NCBI RefSeq assembly: GCF_024166365.1 | Contig: NC_064822.1 | Span: 104,962,823-105,026,822 of the forward strand | DNA length: 64,000 bases | Reading direction: 5' to 3' | Source: Elephas maximus indicus | Lineage: Eukaryota; Chordata; Mammalia; Proboscidea; Elephantidae | Shown: one piece after another, positions 12,001-21,000 of the stretch | How positions within the stretch are numbered: position 1 is the stretch's first letter | How the letters are laid out: each line of letters starts with the position of its first letter | Notes under the pieces: generated by a model | The model's input: only the letters and a program-made list of their open reading frames with translations | Told to the model about the DNA's origin: nothing | The model's database searches: none | Translations under genes and position numbers: made by a program

Positions 12001-14298
12001 GAGGGTGGGGGATGAGTGGGTGGCAGAGTGGCCATCCAAGGCTGATTCCCTGTCCCCACTGCCCCCAGGCAGATACCAGCTCCCTGAGTGGCGACAACAC
12101 CCTCATGTCCACACTGGAAGAGAAGGAGACGGATGGGGAGCAGGGCCCCGCAGCCTCACCAGCCACAGTTGATGAGCCCTCCAGCCCCCTGCTGTCCCCA
12201 GGCTGCACCTCCTCATCCTCAGCTGCCAAGCTGCTGTCCCCCCGGCGAGCTGCACCCCGGCCCCGTCTAGGTGGCAGAGGGCGGCCGGGCAGGGCAGCAG
12301 CATCGCAGGCTGAGCCTGGCCCCTCTGCTCACCCACGGAGCCTAGAGGGGCTGCGGCTGCCCCCCATGCCATGGAATGTGCCCCCGGATCTGAGCCCCAG
12401 GTGAGTGGTGGAGATGGTGGGCCAGTGCCCTGGTGCCCATTCTCCCAGCTTACGCCTTCCCAGACTGCCTGATCCTTTAGGAAATCTTTCTTGGCTCCTC
12501 CATTCTCCCTGCTGCCCCCAACCCACCTCCCGGCCAGGTGCACGGTCCCACACTGCGCTGTATTCTCTTGCTGCTTCATGTTGCTTGGCTCCCCAGCCAG
12601 ACTGCCTGTTCTTAGGGTGGGGGCCACATGCTACCTTCCTCTGGGGCTTTGTGGCCTCTGAGTGTGGCCCTGGGGTGTCCTGTTGTGAACACCACAGTGG
12701 CTGCCTGTCAATTGATTAGTTGTCCTGGTGCCTGGGTCTGCAGGGTAGTAGATGGCATTGAGGATGGCTGTGGCTCCGACCAGCCCAAGTTCTCCTTCCG
12801 CGTGGGGCAGTCTGGCCCAGAGTGTAGCAGCACCCCCTCTCCAGGACCAGGTACAGGCTGGCGGGGCGGGGAGTCGGGGGCTGATTGATGGGCAGCCCAT
12901 TTTCCCTGTGAACTTGAGCACTGTTGGCTTGTGAGCCACCAGTGTTAGAGAAATCAGCAGGGTACAAACTGCCTGAAGCCTCTTGCCCTCACCCACCTCT
13001 GCTGTTTCTTGCATTTGGTAGTTAAGGCCAGGCCCTTGGTATCAGGCATACCTGGCAGCTGGGTTTGGATCCTTACCCAGCGTAGCTTCTCTGAGCCCCC
13101 GTTTTCTGTGTATGAAATGAGTGGTTGTGCATGTAAAATAAGCTAAAGTAGCTAAAACAGCACAATGCCTGGCTCACTGCCGAGGTGGGGGGGGGGGGGT
13201 GGCGGGGAGATAAAAGGCCTGGGAACCAGAGCTGAAATGGCCCCAGGCCAGGTTGCCTGAGAAGCGGCAGGTAATGAGCTCCTAGAAATGGCCATTTCCC
13301 TGGAGGACGGAACCTGAGACAGGTACAAAGAACAGCTTCGTGAGAGTGAGGGGAGTACCAGGCAGCATGACCGAGGTTGCTGGGAGGTGTTTTCCCTGCC
13401 CCTGGCGATTTGGGCAAAATTTAGCAGCTTGGCTAAGGCCAGACATTGCCATGCCCTGTGGTCTGCTCTAACTGGGCAGAGACCTGGGACCTCACCCTGT
13501 CTCTCCTACCTGCCTGGTTGTTAACCGTTTCACTGTCCACAGAGAATGGCCTACTCGCTGTCCCCCTTGGGCCCAGCGAGACGAGGAATGCAGACACACT
13601 GGAGAAGCTTCGGCAGGCGGTAGGTGAGGGGCAAGGTGGCGGCAGGGGAGGGGGAAAGGGGCAGGCCTCGCTGTTAGCTGAGGGCACTGACTCCACTCTC
13701 AACTGCCTCCTCCCTCCCCCCGCAGGTGATGGAGCTGTCTGAGCAGGTGCTACAGATGCGGGAGGGCCTGCAGTCACTCCGTCAGGCCATGCAGCTGGTC
13801 CTAACGCCACACGGGGAGGGGCCGTGCCCAGCCAGCAGCTCTGGGCTCCTGCAGCCTCTGTGTGTGGACACTGGGGCATCCTCCTACTGCCTGCAGCCCC
13901 CAGCTGGCGCTGTCTTGAGTGGAACTTGGCCCCACCCTCGCCCAGGGCCCCCTCCCCTCATGGCACCCTGGCCCTGGGGCCCCCCAGCCTCTCAGAGCTC
14001 CCCATGGCCTCGAGCCTCGGCTTTCTGGACATCTACATCAGACTCAGAGCCCCCCGGCTCAGGAGAACTCTGCCCTGAACCCAGCACCCCTGCCTCACCT
14101 CCCCTTCCTGAGGAAGGGGCTAGGACTGGGCCCCCAGAGCTTGTAAGCCAGGCCGAGGCTACCGGCACCAGAGAGTCCCCGCCAGGGCCAGGAGGCCTGG
14201 CCTTGCCCTGGGACCCCCACAGCCTGGAGATGGTGCTTATTGGCTGCCACGGCTCTGGCACAGTCCAGTGGACCCAGGAAGAAGGCACTGGGGTCTGA
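1..14298 (+). CDS. KCNH3: KCNH3, voltage-gated K+ channel Kv12.2 (ELK2), 5'-truncated by the window
   Basis: Pore-forming alpha subunit of an ether-a-go-go family K+ channel of the neuronal plasma membrane. Fourteen exon segments (1-47, 545-679, 1709-1842, 2241-2484, 2879-3036, 3130-3337, 7353-7637, 7946-8145, 8590-8839, 11215-11432, 12069-12400, 12744-12850, 13543-13619, 13726-14298) all have AG/GT borders and compatible phases and give 988 complete codons. The human protein is about 1083 residues, so roughly 95 N-terminal residues (exon 1 and most of exon 2) lie outside. Seen in order: end of the PAS/PAC domain, a basic linker, S1-S4 with Lys/Arg every third residue in S4, S5, a turret with sequons, the filter SVGFGN, S6, C-linker, cyclic-nucleotide-binding homology domain, and a long Pro/Ser-rich tail. 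SVGFGN rather than SVGFGQ fits the EAG/ERG/ELK group. No frameshift or premature stop was found. The subfamily call rests on recalled KCNH3 sequence and the MCRS1 neighbour. Confidence 0.97.
545..679 (+). CDS. KCNH3: KCNH3 exon 3 (PAS/PAC)
   Basis: Acceptor ctcag at 540-544, donor gtgggt at 680. Encodes the PAC-like strand segment [19 protein letters not shown] and the following residues to WKET. Phase 1 at both ends. Confidence 0.95.
1709..1842 (+). CDS. KCNH3: KCNH3 exon 4 (basic linker)
   Basis: Acceptor ttttgcag, donor gtgggt at 1843. Encodes an Arg/Lys-rich linker with GRRRYGRAG and [12 protein letters not shown], joining the PAS domain to the membrane domain. It is likely cytosolic and ends in phase 0. 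Confidence 0.94.
2020..2190 (+). repeat. MIR-like SINE in KCNH3 intron 4
   Basis: The stretch around 2065-2160 (tgacctcactggttctcag, then ctataaaatgggggctcc) resembles the conserved core and 3' half of the mammalian MIR SINE. Edges are approximate. Confidence 0.55.
2241..2484 (+). CDS. KCNH3: KCNH3 exon 5 (S1 and start of S2)
   Basis: Acceptor cctcacccag, donor gtaagt at 2485. Encodes the pre-S1 segment, S1 ([19 protein letters not shown]), a short extracellular loop and the first half of S2 ([11 protein letters not shown]). Ends in phase 1. Confidence 0.96.
2625..2840 (+). repeat. MIR-like SINE in KCNH3 intron 5
   Basis: The order 'gctctgaaatcagacctagg', 'ctctgccact', 'ccttagtttctc', 'aaaataggcatag' and a terminal 'agtgctgaggagg' matches the layout of a MIR element on the + strand, heavily diverged. 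Confidence 0.6.
2879..3036 (+). CDS. KCNH3: KCNH3 exon 6 (S2 end and S3)
   Basis: Acceptor acccacag, donor gtcagt at 3037. Encodes the end of S2 ([11 protein letters not shown]), the S2-S3 linker and S3 ([17 protein letters not shown]). The donor is slightly non-consensus, but the join to the next exon is in frame. Confidence 0.95.
3130..3337 (+). CDS. KCNH3: KCNH3 exon 7 (S4 voltage sensor and S5)
   Basis: Acceptor tttcttag, donor gtactg at 3338. S4 reads [17 protein letters not shown], with positive residues at every third position. S5 follows ([19 protein letters not shown]). The exon ends in the turret region, before the pore helix. Confidence 0.96.
3350..3665. repeat. TG-rich low-complexity tract in KCNH3 intron 7
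   Basis: A degenerate (TG)n-rich stretch, starting with gtgtgtgtgtgtgtacatgtg and interspersed with gagagaca and catgtg. It creates spurious Cys/Val-rich and His/Thr-rich open frames on both strands. Confidence 0.8.
5444..5655 (-). mobile_element. RTE-tailed SINE (AfroSINE-like), antisense in KCNH3 intron 7
   Basis: Shows the reversed RTE-like tail (cgactctgactcatggtgac), a middle part (gaagtagattgccaggcctt) and the reversed tRNA-like head (cggttagcagccaagcac). It is diverged and probably an older copy. Confidence 0.85.
6575..6920. repeat. GT-rich low-complexity tract in KCNH3 intron 7
   Basis: Irregular tgtgt/gtgcg-rich sequence without a stable period. It produces overlapping spurious open frames on both strands. 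Confidence 0.6.
7353..7637 (+). CDS. KCNH3: KCNH3 exon 8 (turret, pore helix, selectivity filter)
   Basis: Acceptor gtccccag, donor gtgagt at 7638. The turret contains N-glycosylation sequons NSS, NCS and NGT, followed by the pore helix and the filter SVGFGN encoded at 7562-7579. NVS directly after the filter also fits a sequon but sits in the pore. The exon ends inside S6 (FSICTMLIG). Confidence 0.97.
7946..8145 (+). CDS. KCNH3: KCNH3 exon 9 (S6 end and C-linker)
   Basis: Acceptor cttcccag, donor gtgcgg at 8146. Completes S6 ([19 protein letters not shown]) and encodes most of the C-linker ([19 protein letters not shown], then [12 protein letters not shown]). Ends in phase 0. Confidence 0.96.
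8590..8839 (+). CDS. KCNH3: KCNH3 exon 10 (C-linker end, CNBHD first half)
   Basis: Acceptor cctgcctgcag, donor gtttgt at 8840. Encodes [20 protein letters not shown] and the first beta strands of the cyclic-nucleotide-binding homology domain ([20 protein letters not shown]). The donor lacks the +4/+5 consensus, but the phase-1 join to exon 11 is correct. Confidence 0.95.
8840..11214 (+). other. KCNH3: KCNH3 intron 10 (about 2.4 kb)
   Basis: No exon-like or protein-like signal was recognised. The stretch near 10380-10720 has weak MIR-like features (cttggcaaaggccacccagc). The rest looks like unique intronic sequence. Confidence 0.75.
11215..11432 (+). CDS. KCNH3: KCNH3 exon 11 (CNBHD second half)
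   Basis: Acceptor cccctctccag, donor gtgagg at 11433. Reads [20 protein letters not shown] onward through the C-helix region to GAGGGPAE. This is the intrinsic-ligand part of the CNBHD. Phase 0 at its 3' end. Confidence 0.95.
12069..12400 (+). CDS. KCNH3: KCNH3 exon 12 (C-terminal tail)
   Basis: Acceptor actgcccccag, donor gtgagt at 12401. Encodes an acidic then Ser/Pro/Arg-rich, probably disordered tail ([33 protein letters not shown]). High GC. Confidence 0.93.
12744..12850 (+). CDS. KCNH3: KCNH3 exon 13
   Basis: Acceptor gtctgcag, donor gtacag at 12851. Encodes [20 protein letters not shown] and a short Ser/Pro stretch. Phases 2 and 1 match its neighbours. Confidence 0.92.
13025..13185 (+). 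repeat. MIR-like SINE in KCNH3 intron 13
   Basis: Diverged MIR-like order (ctgggtttggatccttac, gcttctctgagccc, aaaacagcacaatgcctggc), followed by a G homopolymer run at 13187-13198. Confidence 0.55.
13543..13619 (+). CDS. KCNH3: KCNH3 exon 14
   Basis: Acceptor tgtccacag, donor gtaggt at 13620. Encodes [20 protein letters not shown] then EKLRQA, the start of a predicted short coiled coil that continues in the last exon. Confidence 0.92.
13726..14298 (+). CDS. KCNH3: KCNH3 exon 15 (terminal coding exon)
   Basis: Acceptor ccccccgcag. Opens with [20 protein letters not shown] (helical, likely coiled coil) and continues as a Pro/Ser-rich tail to TGA at 14296-14298. The open frame runs unbroken through the exon. 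Confidence 0.96.
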   Translation: MMELSEQVLQMREGLQSLRQAMQLVLTPHGEGPCPASSSGLLQPLCVDTGASSYCLQPPAGAVLSGTWPHPRPGPPPLMAPWPWGPPASQSSPWPRASAFWTSTSDSEPPGSGELCPEPSTPASPPLPEEGARTGPPELVSQAEATGTRESPPGPGGLALPWDPHSLEMVLIGCHGSGTVQWTQEEGTGV

Positions 14299-14640
14299 CT
14301 GCAGCCCCAGAACTCAGTGTTGCCAGACATGCTGCCATCTGCTGTCTGCCCAACCTCAGGGTGGAGGAAGGGGCAGCAGCCACCCCGGACTCCAGGCTGC
14401 CTGCTGGCTCAGGGCAGTGACCAGGACCCTCAGCACAGAGTGGGCTGGAGCCTCAGGGGCAGGAATCTCTGGGCCCTACGCCTGGGCCCCTCCTCAGCCT
14501 GTTGCCCTGACCTCCCTTCTTCCTCTGCAGGCTGGAGGGGTTCTGCCATCTCCTGCATGTGCCCCTGCCTCCACCTGTCCCCATGTTTTTTATATTTAAA
14601 AATAATAATAATAAAAGAAACTACCTTTGGAACTCAGTGC
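14299..14640 (+). other. KCNH3: KCNH3 3' UTR
   Basis: From the TGA to just past the poly(A) signal. Cleavage is inferred at roughly 14625-14640. Confidence 0.8.
14610..14615 (+). promoter_or_regulatory. KCNH3: KCNH3 poly(A) signal AATAAA
   Basis: Canonical hexamer at the end of an AAT-repeat tract, about 310 bp after the KCNH3 stop. Confidence 0.85.
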
Positions 14641-14971
14641 TTTTTATTTACAAAAAACAAAACAAATGAAAAGTCTAAAGCTAGCTGGAGACACAGGAGT
14701 GGGGCTGGAAACCTTGGGGGAAGAGAAGAAGGGCAGCCTGCAGAAGAAGGGGGGGTTCTGGCTCTAGGGAAGCTGGGGGGTCCCAGCCTCTGCCTGGCTT
14801 CCCAATGGCCAGCCCTACCCTCCCCAAAGGCTCAAATCCATGGGCCAGCAGTTGGGTCTCCTGCTGCCAACTGAGCAGAAGGCTGTTCCGGGAGCAGAGT
14901 TCCCAGTTGAAGGAGCTGGAAGGGTGGGGGAGAGCAAGGCCAGTGAGGGCCCAGAAGCCTGCCACCATCCC
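14625..14971 (-). other. MCRS1: MCRS1 3' UTR
   Basis: Sequence between the MCRS1 stop and its inferred cleavage site. It overlaps the end of the KCNH3 3' UTR by a few to about 20 bases if both signals are used. Confidence 0.75.
14643..14648 (-). promoter_or_regulatory. MCRS1: MCRS1 poly(A) signal AATAAA (minus strand)
   Basis: The plus strand reads TTTATT, i.e. AATAAA in MCRS1 sense, about 320 bp after the MCRS1 stop. Expected cleavage 10-30 nt further left falls on or near the KCNH3 signal. Confidence 0.85.
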
Positions 14972-15058
14972 TCACTGTGGTGTGATCTTGGCAGCCTCAG
15001 CCCTGATGAGGGCAATGAGGTCCTGGTTGATGAGGAAGACGAATCGTAGGCTGGCGAT
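14972..15058 (-). CDS. MCRS1: MCRS1 last coding exon
   Basis: Encodes IASLRFVFLINQDLIALIRA through KITPQ and the TGA at 14972-14974. The acceptor cacacctgcag lies immediately to the right. Residues about 435-462. Confidence 0.95.
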   Translation of the reverse strand: MASLRFVFLINQDLIALIRAEAAKITPQ

Positions 15059-18000
15059 CTGCAGGTGTGAGAAGGCTGGCTCAGGACAGAGTGGGGGGCT
15101 AGAGGCCAGGCCCATTACTGGCTCCCCACACCCCTAGTCTCATCCTGGCCCTTCCATCTCCCTCCCACCCAGCTCACCTCCACCACAGAGTTGTTGCTGA
15201 GGCGCCATTTGGAGCCACACAGCACAGGCCGTCCATCGATGTAGATGGGCCGCCGGCCCTCATTGGCAATGAAGAAATCACCGTTGTTCTTCAGCTTGAT
15301 GACACCTGTGGAAGCAGAGGGGAAAAGGGGGGTTAGTCAATGGAGGAAGCCAAAAGAGAGCCAGAACCCTCCATGTACCAGCTCTGCATCTGGAGCAGCT
15401 TCCTGGGGACAGAGCTGGAAGGAACATCCTCACACTTCTTCCTACTGGGGGCAGGGGTGGAGGGGTACCTTGCTTCCGGGAGATCTTCCAGGCTGGACCC
15501 TCCAAAGACAGGTCCACATCAATCTGGTTATCCTTGGTTGCTCTGCCCAGGGTGATCTGGGGAAACAGGGCGGGTGAGGGGTGGGACCTGAGGAATGGGG
15601 TCAGGGGTCCACGTAGGCAGGGATGAGTGAGGAAACAGGGACTAGACACAGGAACGGCAGTGAAGGAGAGGACTGCTGGGAGGGCCTGCCTCACCTCCCG
15701 AGAGCGCATCAGGTACCGCACCATGCGGCCCCGCAGCACTGCCAACGTCTGGTTGTCGAAATCCGGAGAGCTCATGCCTAGGAGAAGAGCAGGGTTAAGG
15801 AAGGGCCCACCCCAAAGGACCCAGGGCAAGGTCTACTAAGGGACAGGAGTCAGGGGCCTGGGAAATGACGGTGTACTCAGCTAGGTGACAACAGGGGCTC
15901 AGGATGGGCTGAAGGGTGATGAAGACTGGCCCCTGGTCCCCTGGCCTCCTCACCTGTGATGCTGTCTACTAGCACCTGCCACTTGTGCAGTTCCTGCTCC
16001 AACTGCCGAATCTCTCGCTTCTGACGCCGGTCAGCCACCGTCAGCTCTGGGGTGAGGTGGGGTGATAAGGAGACACTCCAAGGTCACCAGTGCCTTGTAC
16101 TGGTTCCCTGCACTCCGGCAAGTACTTCCATCCCCTCACTGCACCCCCCCACCCCCACTCACCGTGTTCTAGGACCTCATCTCGCATGTCCCTGAGGAGT
16201 GAGAAGGCAGTCAGAGGGGGATGAATTAGAATTAGGCTCCACTTCTAGCTCACCTGCCATCACCACTTGGGTCCTACCTGGCTCATCAGGGTATTCCCTA
16301 AGCCTCTTTGGCCAAGTAACCTAGACGGCTGTTCCTCCAGCCTCAGACTAGCCTCCTCCCCTGGACCTGGCTAAGACAGAGGAGACTAACAGGGTCCCAA
16401 CAGGAGGGGAGGGGCTCAATAGGGGACCAAACACCAACAGCTATGGCTAGACTCTGAGGCTGAGTCAGTTGCCAGCAGCGTGGTGGGCTTGGCAGCCCGG
16501 GAAGCCTTACCCAGTGGGAGGATATAAGCTCCTCTCCACCCCTGCCGGCAGCCCCAGCCACTCACTTGAGTTTACTGTCATCTATCAGGTCCTCTGCATC
16601 AGAGAAGTTCAGTACTTGGTCCCCCTTGGGCAGCGGCTGCACTGAACAAAGGACAGAGGAAGGGTCAGCACCGAATCTCCTACCAACCCCAGGATGCTGA
16701 GCAGACAATTGAACTAAGCGGGCACAAGCGACGAAGACCGAGCACATGTAAACAATTTAGTGCTGAAATCAACAAACGTTAACCTGACATCGTATCAGGC
16801 TGCACCCCAATTTGGCACAAAGCATTCCTGGGGTCAGCTGAGGGCAGAGGTGATTCTAGAAAAAGAAGGAAATTAAAACTGACCTTTGCATGTGGCTTTT
16901 CAATGTGCAACTGGCTCTCATTTCCATACTTTTCAGTTAAGTAAGGAAGACACTATTAGCTCCGTTTTGTAAATGAGACAACAGATATAGAAGGCTTGAA
17001 CTATTTCACTGTAGTTTGTGACAGAGCCAGAAACCAAGTCCTGCTTTCCTGGTTCCACACCCAAAATGTTCCTTCTACTACATCATATACCCCCACATCT
17101 TCCGCCACGCCCGTGAGGGGCTGAGAGGCTTGTGCTGGTCAAGTACCACTCAGGAAAGGAGGCAGCCTCGGGGAGCTGCTCCACCTTAAGCCAGTGTTTG
17201 TCATGACTCCTTAATGGATTGTGAAATTAATTTCACTTTTCAAAAGGTGAAATGAAATAGGAGAGTTAATATCAGAGTCCATGACATATGTTCAGGATAA
17301 ACAGTGTTTCATGAAAGTTTTTCAGGTTTTTTCTGATCAAAATGTAAAGGGTATTGGTGTCAAAAAAAGATCTGAGAACCTGTCTCCAGGCCTGCCGTTC
17401 CCAGGACTTCCGCGTCAGCTCTGTAGCAGTGCCACCAACTAGCGCCCATGAAACTCTCCGTTGAGGGATGTGAAAACAGCTGAGGTGTCGTTACTGCCTG
17501 CAGGGTGGTGCTGCTGCTGTGTAGGAGCCTCAAACGTACCTTTTCCTCCCCTTCCTCAAGTCAGACTACAAGGGGAGACAGGGTGCTTGGGGGCCAACCC
17601 CACCAGCCCCTCATGGTTACCTGAAATTCTACCAATCTAAAATTCAACTGACTTTTAACAGCTAAGCAGTACATCCTCTCCGTTCCTGGAGAACCCTAGC
17701 TCTAAACAGCAAAGGAGACATCGAATCCCCATATAAAACTCTGGAAGGGAAAAAATTAAACCTCTAAGTTAAGGCTTTTAACTAAGAAATAAGTTTACAC
17801 AAAATAACTTTTGGATTAGGAAAGCACTTACAAGATGGTGATAAAGGAGCTAGCTGATTTGTTGGCAATGGCAGCAATACTCAACCTTATCTGGTTTCTC
17901 TTCTCTCTGGGAATTCAGTGACACCTGAGCCCTGGGCAAGAACCGGAAGTTTGGATGCTGCAGGACTAAAGAGGGCTGCCCCATGGCACTAAATCTGGGG

Positions 18001-21000
18001 GTCTTTCAGAAGGAAAAACAGGGCTTCGCTTAGGTAAGCAGCTTTGTAACAATTCCCCTGTAAGAATGTTTCTTGATAACCAGAAGCCACAGGGACAGTT
18101 TCATGGTTGCTAGCTAGTGGGAGCTGCTACAGAGCAGACACTAAAGTCCTGTTAGCAAGGCCAAGCGGTAGAGAACAAAAGAGCTAAAATACTATGTAGT
18201 GAAAAGTTTTTCAATAAACAGTGAAAAACTATATCGAAGGCAGTGTGCAATAACGTTCAGAACGCAAGAGCTGAGTACGTACTGTGAAAATCTGAGCCTG
18301 AATCACAAACCCAACTGAAGAGTGTCTACTTGTCACAAGGAGAGCAAGAGCTTTCTTGGGGAGGAAAGAAAGGAAGCAGAGAGCATGCTCACCCTGAGGA
18401 AGGCGAAAGACAGAAGTAGCTGGCCCTGAGGAAGGGGACAGACAGCGGGAGCCGGCCCTGAGGAAGGGGACAGAGGGAGCTGGCTCTGAGGAAGGGGACA
18501 GACAGAGGGAGCTGGCCCTGAGGAAGGGGACAGACAGAGGGAGCTGGCCCTGAGGAAGGGGACAGACAGAAGTAGCTGGCCCTGAGGAAGAGGACAGAGG
18601 GAGCATGCCCTGAGGAAGGGGACAGGCAGAGAGAGAGCTGGCCCTGAGGAAGCGGACACAGAGGGGGCTGGCCCTGAGGAAGGCGAAAGATAGGGTGTAA
18701 AGTCCCAATGGAGACTTCTGGACGGCCTGAAGCAGCCTGACAACACTGCCTGGTGGGAGAAGATATGGGACACGGCTGAGCTTAGAAAAAGTGGCAATTA
18801 TCCCAGGGTGGGAAACAAAGAGAAGACCGAGCAGAAAGTAGACTTTCACATTTTGCTCATATGTGAATTGTCACTGAGAAAGAATATATTCATGTATTAT
18901 TTGTGTAACAATAAAATGTGGTAGGAAAAAATACCCAGAAACAGAAGTGGTAGACAGCTCCACTATTTAGGCATTTTGCTCAGGACTCCAGGCAATTTTC
19001 GCCCCCCTTACCATGATGCTGAAGGCCTCTCCAGCCTTGTTCGCTCTCTCTAGAAGTAGTTTTTGTTGGAAGTGAGGTCAAGAAGACACAGGGGCCACTG
19101 AGGGATTTGTTACAGGACACCTGAGGGCAGCCGTGCCCAGACCACTTCGTAAACATGCATGCACGCACATACATGCTCTGCCAGCTCCAGCGGCCAGTTA
19201 CCTGTCTGGTCCTCCAGCAAGTAATACTGCTTCATGAGCTGCCAGTGGGCTTGCAGAGCCTTGGCAGTCCGGGCCAGGTAGAAGGCATCAGGGTGTCTGT
19301 GCAGCAGGTCCTGGAAGGTCTCCAAGGTGGGCTGGCTGGTCTGGAGGGCAAGAAATACACTTTAAGCTCTGCAGTGTCTGGGTTTCCTTATTCCCACCAA
19401 CCAACAATACTCACGAGGAGCTAGAAGGGGGACAGATATAGTCCCTCAGGGAACCAGGCTTGGCTCTTCCCCAGAGCCCTGTCCACAAAAGCCCTGCAAA
19501 TGGATGTGTACCTGAACAGCACACCCCAGTCTACTCAGGCAACGGGGTCATCCCACATGAGTAGTTTCCCAGGTAGTCCTACTCCCCACCTAACCCTCAG
19601 CCTTACCGATCCCACTTTGCTCAGCAGTTGCTCTTCAGCCTTGCTAAACAGGGCCTTGCTCTGGATGGCTGCAATGGCTTCTGGGTGCAGCTGCCTCATG
19701 GCCTGGCAAGCCAGCCTGGGCAGAGGGAGAGGCAGAGCTTAGGGCAGGGTTGAGGGGAGGATGTCAAGCAATGTGGGCTTCCTTATTTCCCCCGAACCTA
19801 CAGGCCTTTGAGATCTACCCCCTCAATAGGAAGAGTCCAAGGCTTAGCATAGCACCTGCAGCCTCATTGGTTTGTCAAGTAAATGAACAGGGAACTGAAG
19901 CTCCTATGTTCAACCCAGTGAAGGAGATTCAAAGGTACAATCCCTGGAGGCCCAGTCCTGGGGCAGATCTTGAGATCAGTGCTGCTCCCTCCCCAAGACA
20001 TTCCTCCTTACTTGGCCAAAGCTGCCACCCACCAGCCACTGCCTGCCACCTCCCATTTTCCTGAGCTGAGCCCTGCCCATTTCCTGGTGTACCAGGGCCA
20101 TGGCTATAGCTTAAGTGGCAGCAGGAGCTGTGGAGGAGGATGAGACGGGTGTTAAGCATCCAACCAAACTCTGAAGACATTAAACTAAATGACTGCGGAG
20201 GAGGAAGAGTGTGTATTGTGTGCTCATGCACATAGATTTATTTGGAACCCTGGCTGCCAGAGCTGGAAGGGGCTTTGGTGTTCTTCTCGTCCAATTCCCT
20301 CATCTTATGGAGGAAAAAACTGTGGGAAGTCAGCGAGGAAAGGCTGGGAGGAGACCTGCCCAAAGCCGCACTGCACATTGTAGCGGAGCCTGGGCTCCTG
20401 GTGCTCATTCTGACATTTTCTCCACGCTATCTCCTCTGCCTGCAGTTGCTCCTGGCTTCTGGCATTATGCCAGGACTAGCAGGGGTGGAAGTGGGAAGGA
20501 GCTTCCCTCTGAAGCCTGGCAGGTCTCAGAATCATCTCAGAGAATGCAAAGCCCCAGAAGCCCTGCCTCCTAAGCCCCTCCCTTGGGCCCCGGTACAATT
20601 CTCTTTCCTCCAAAGGCTGAATTCTGGTGTCCCCAGTACCTCCCCAGCGCTGGAGTCACCCCTACTCACTTGGAGATGACAGGATCGTAGAGCAGGGCAT
20701 ACCAGCGCTCCTGGACTTCCCGAAGGGTAAAGCGGCAGCTGAACTTTACGCCCAGGTGGACAGATGTCAGGTCATTGGTCTGCAAGGCCCCAGAGGGGTT
20801 GTTCCAGCCTTAGAGCTGTGAACCCTTCCCTTGCCATCCACAGGGCATTCCCAGGCTAGTTTGGGGGCTGGGAACTGGAGGCTGGGGAAGGGAGGTGGTG
20901 GCAAGCACTACCTGCAACACAGCATTAATGAGCAGGAGGTCATCCGCAGGCTTCCAGCGGCCCAGATCCTTGGTCACCTGAAGTGGCTGTTTGCTCTTTT

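Noticed and set aside
12103-12627. 174-codon antisense frame opposite KCNH3 exon 12
   Set aside because: Shadow of the GC-rich exon; no independent evidence.
18385-18695. CRISPR-like array
   Set aside because: Repeat units are contiguous without unique spacers, in a vertebrate intron.
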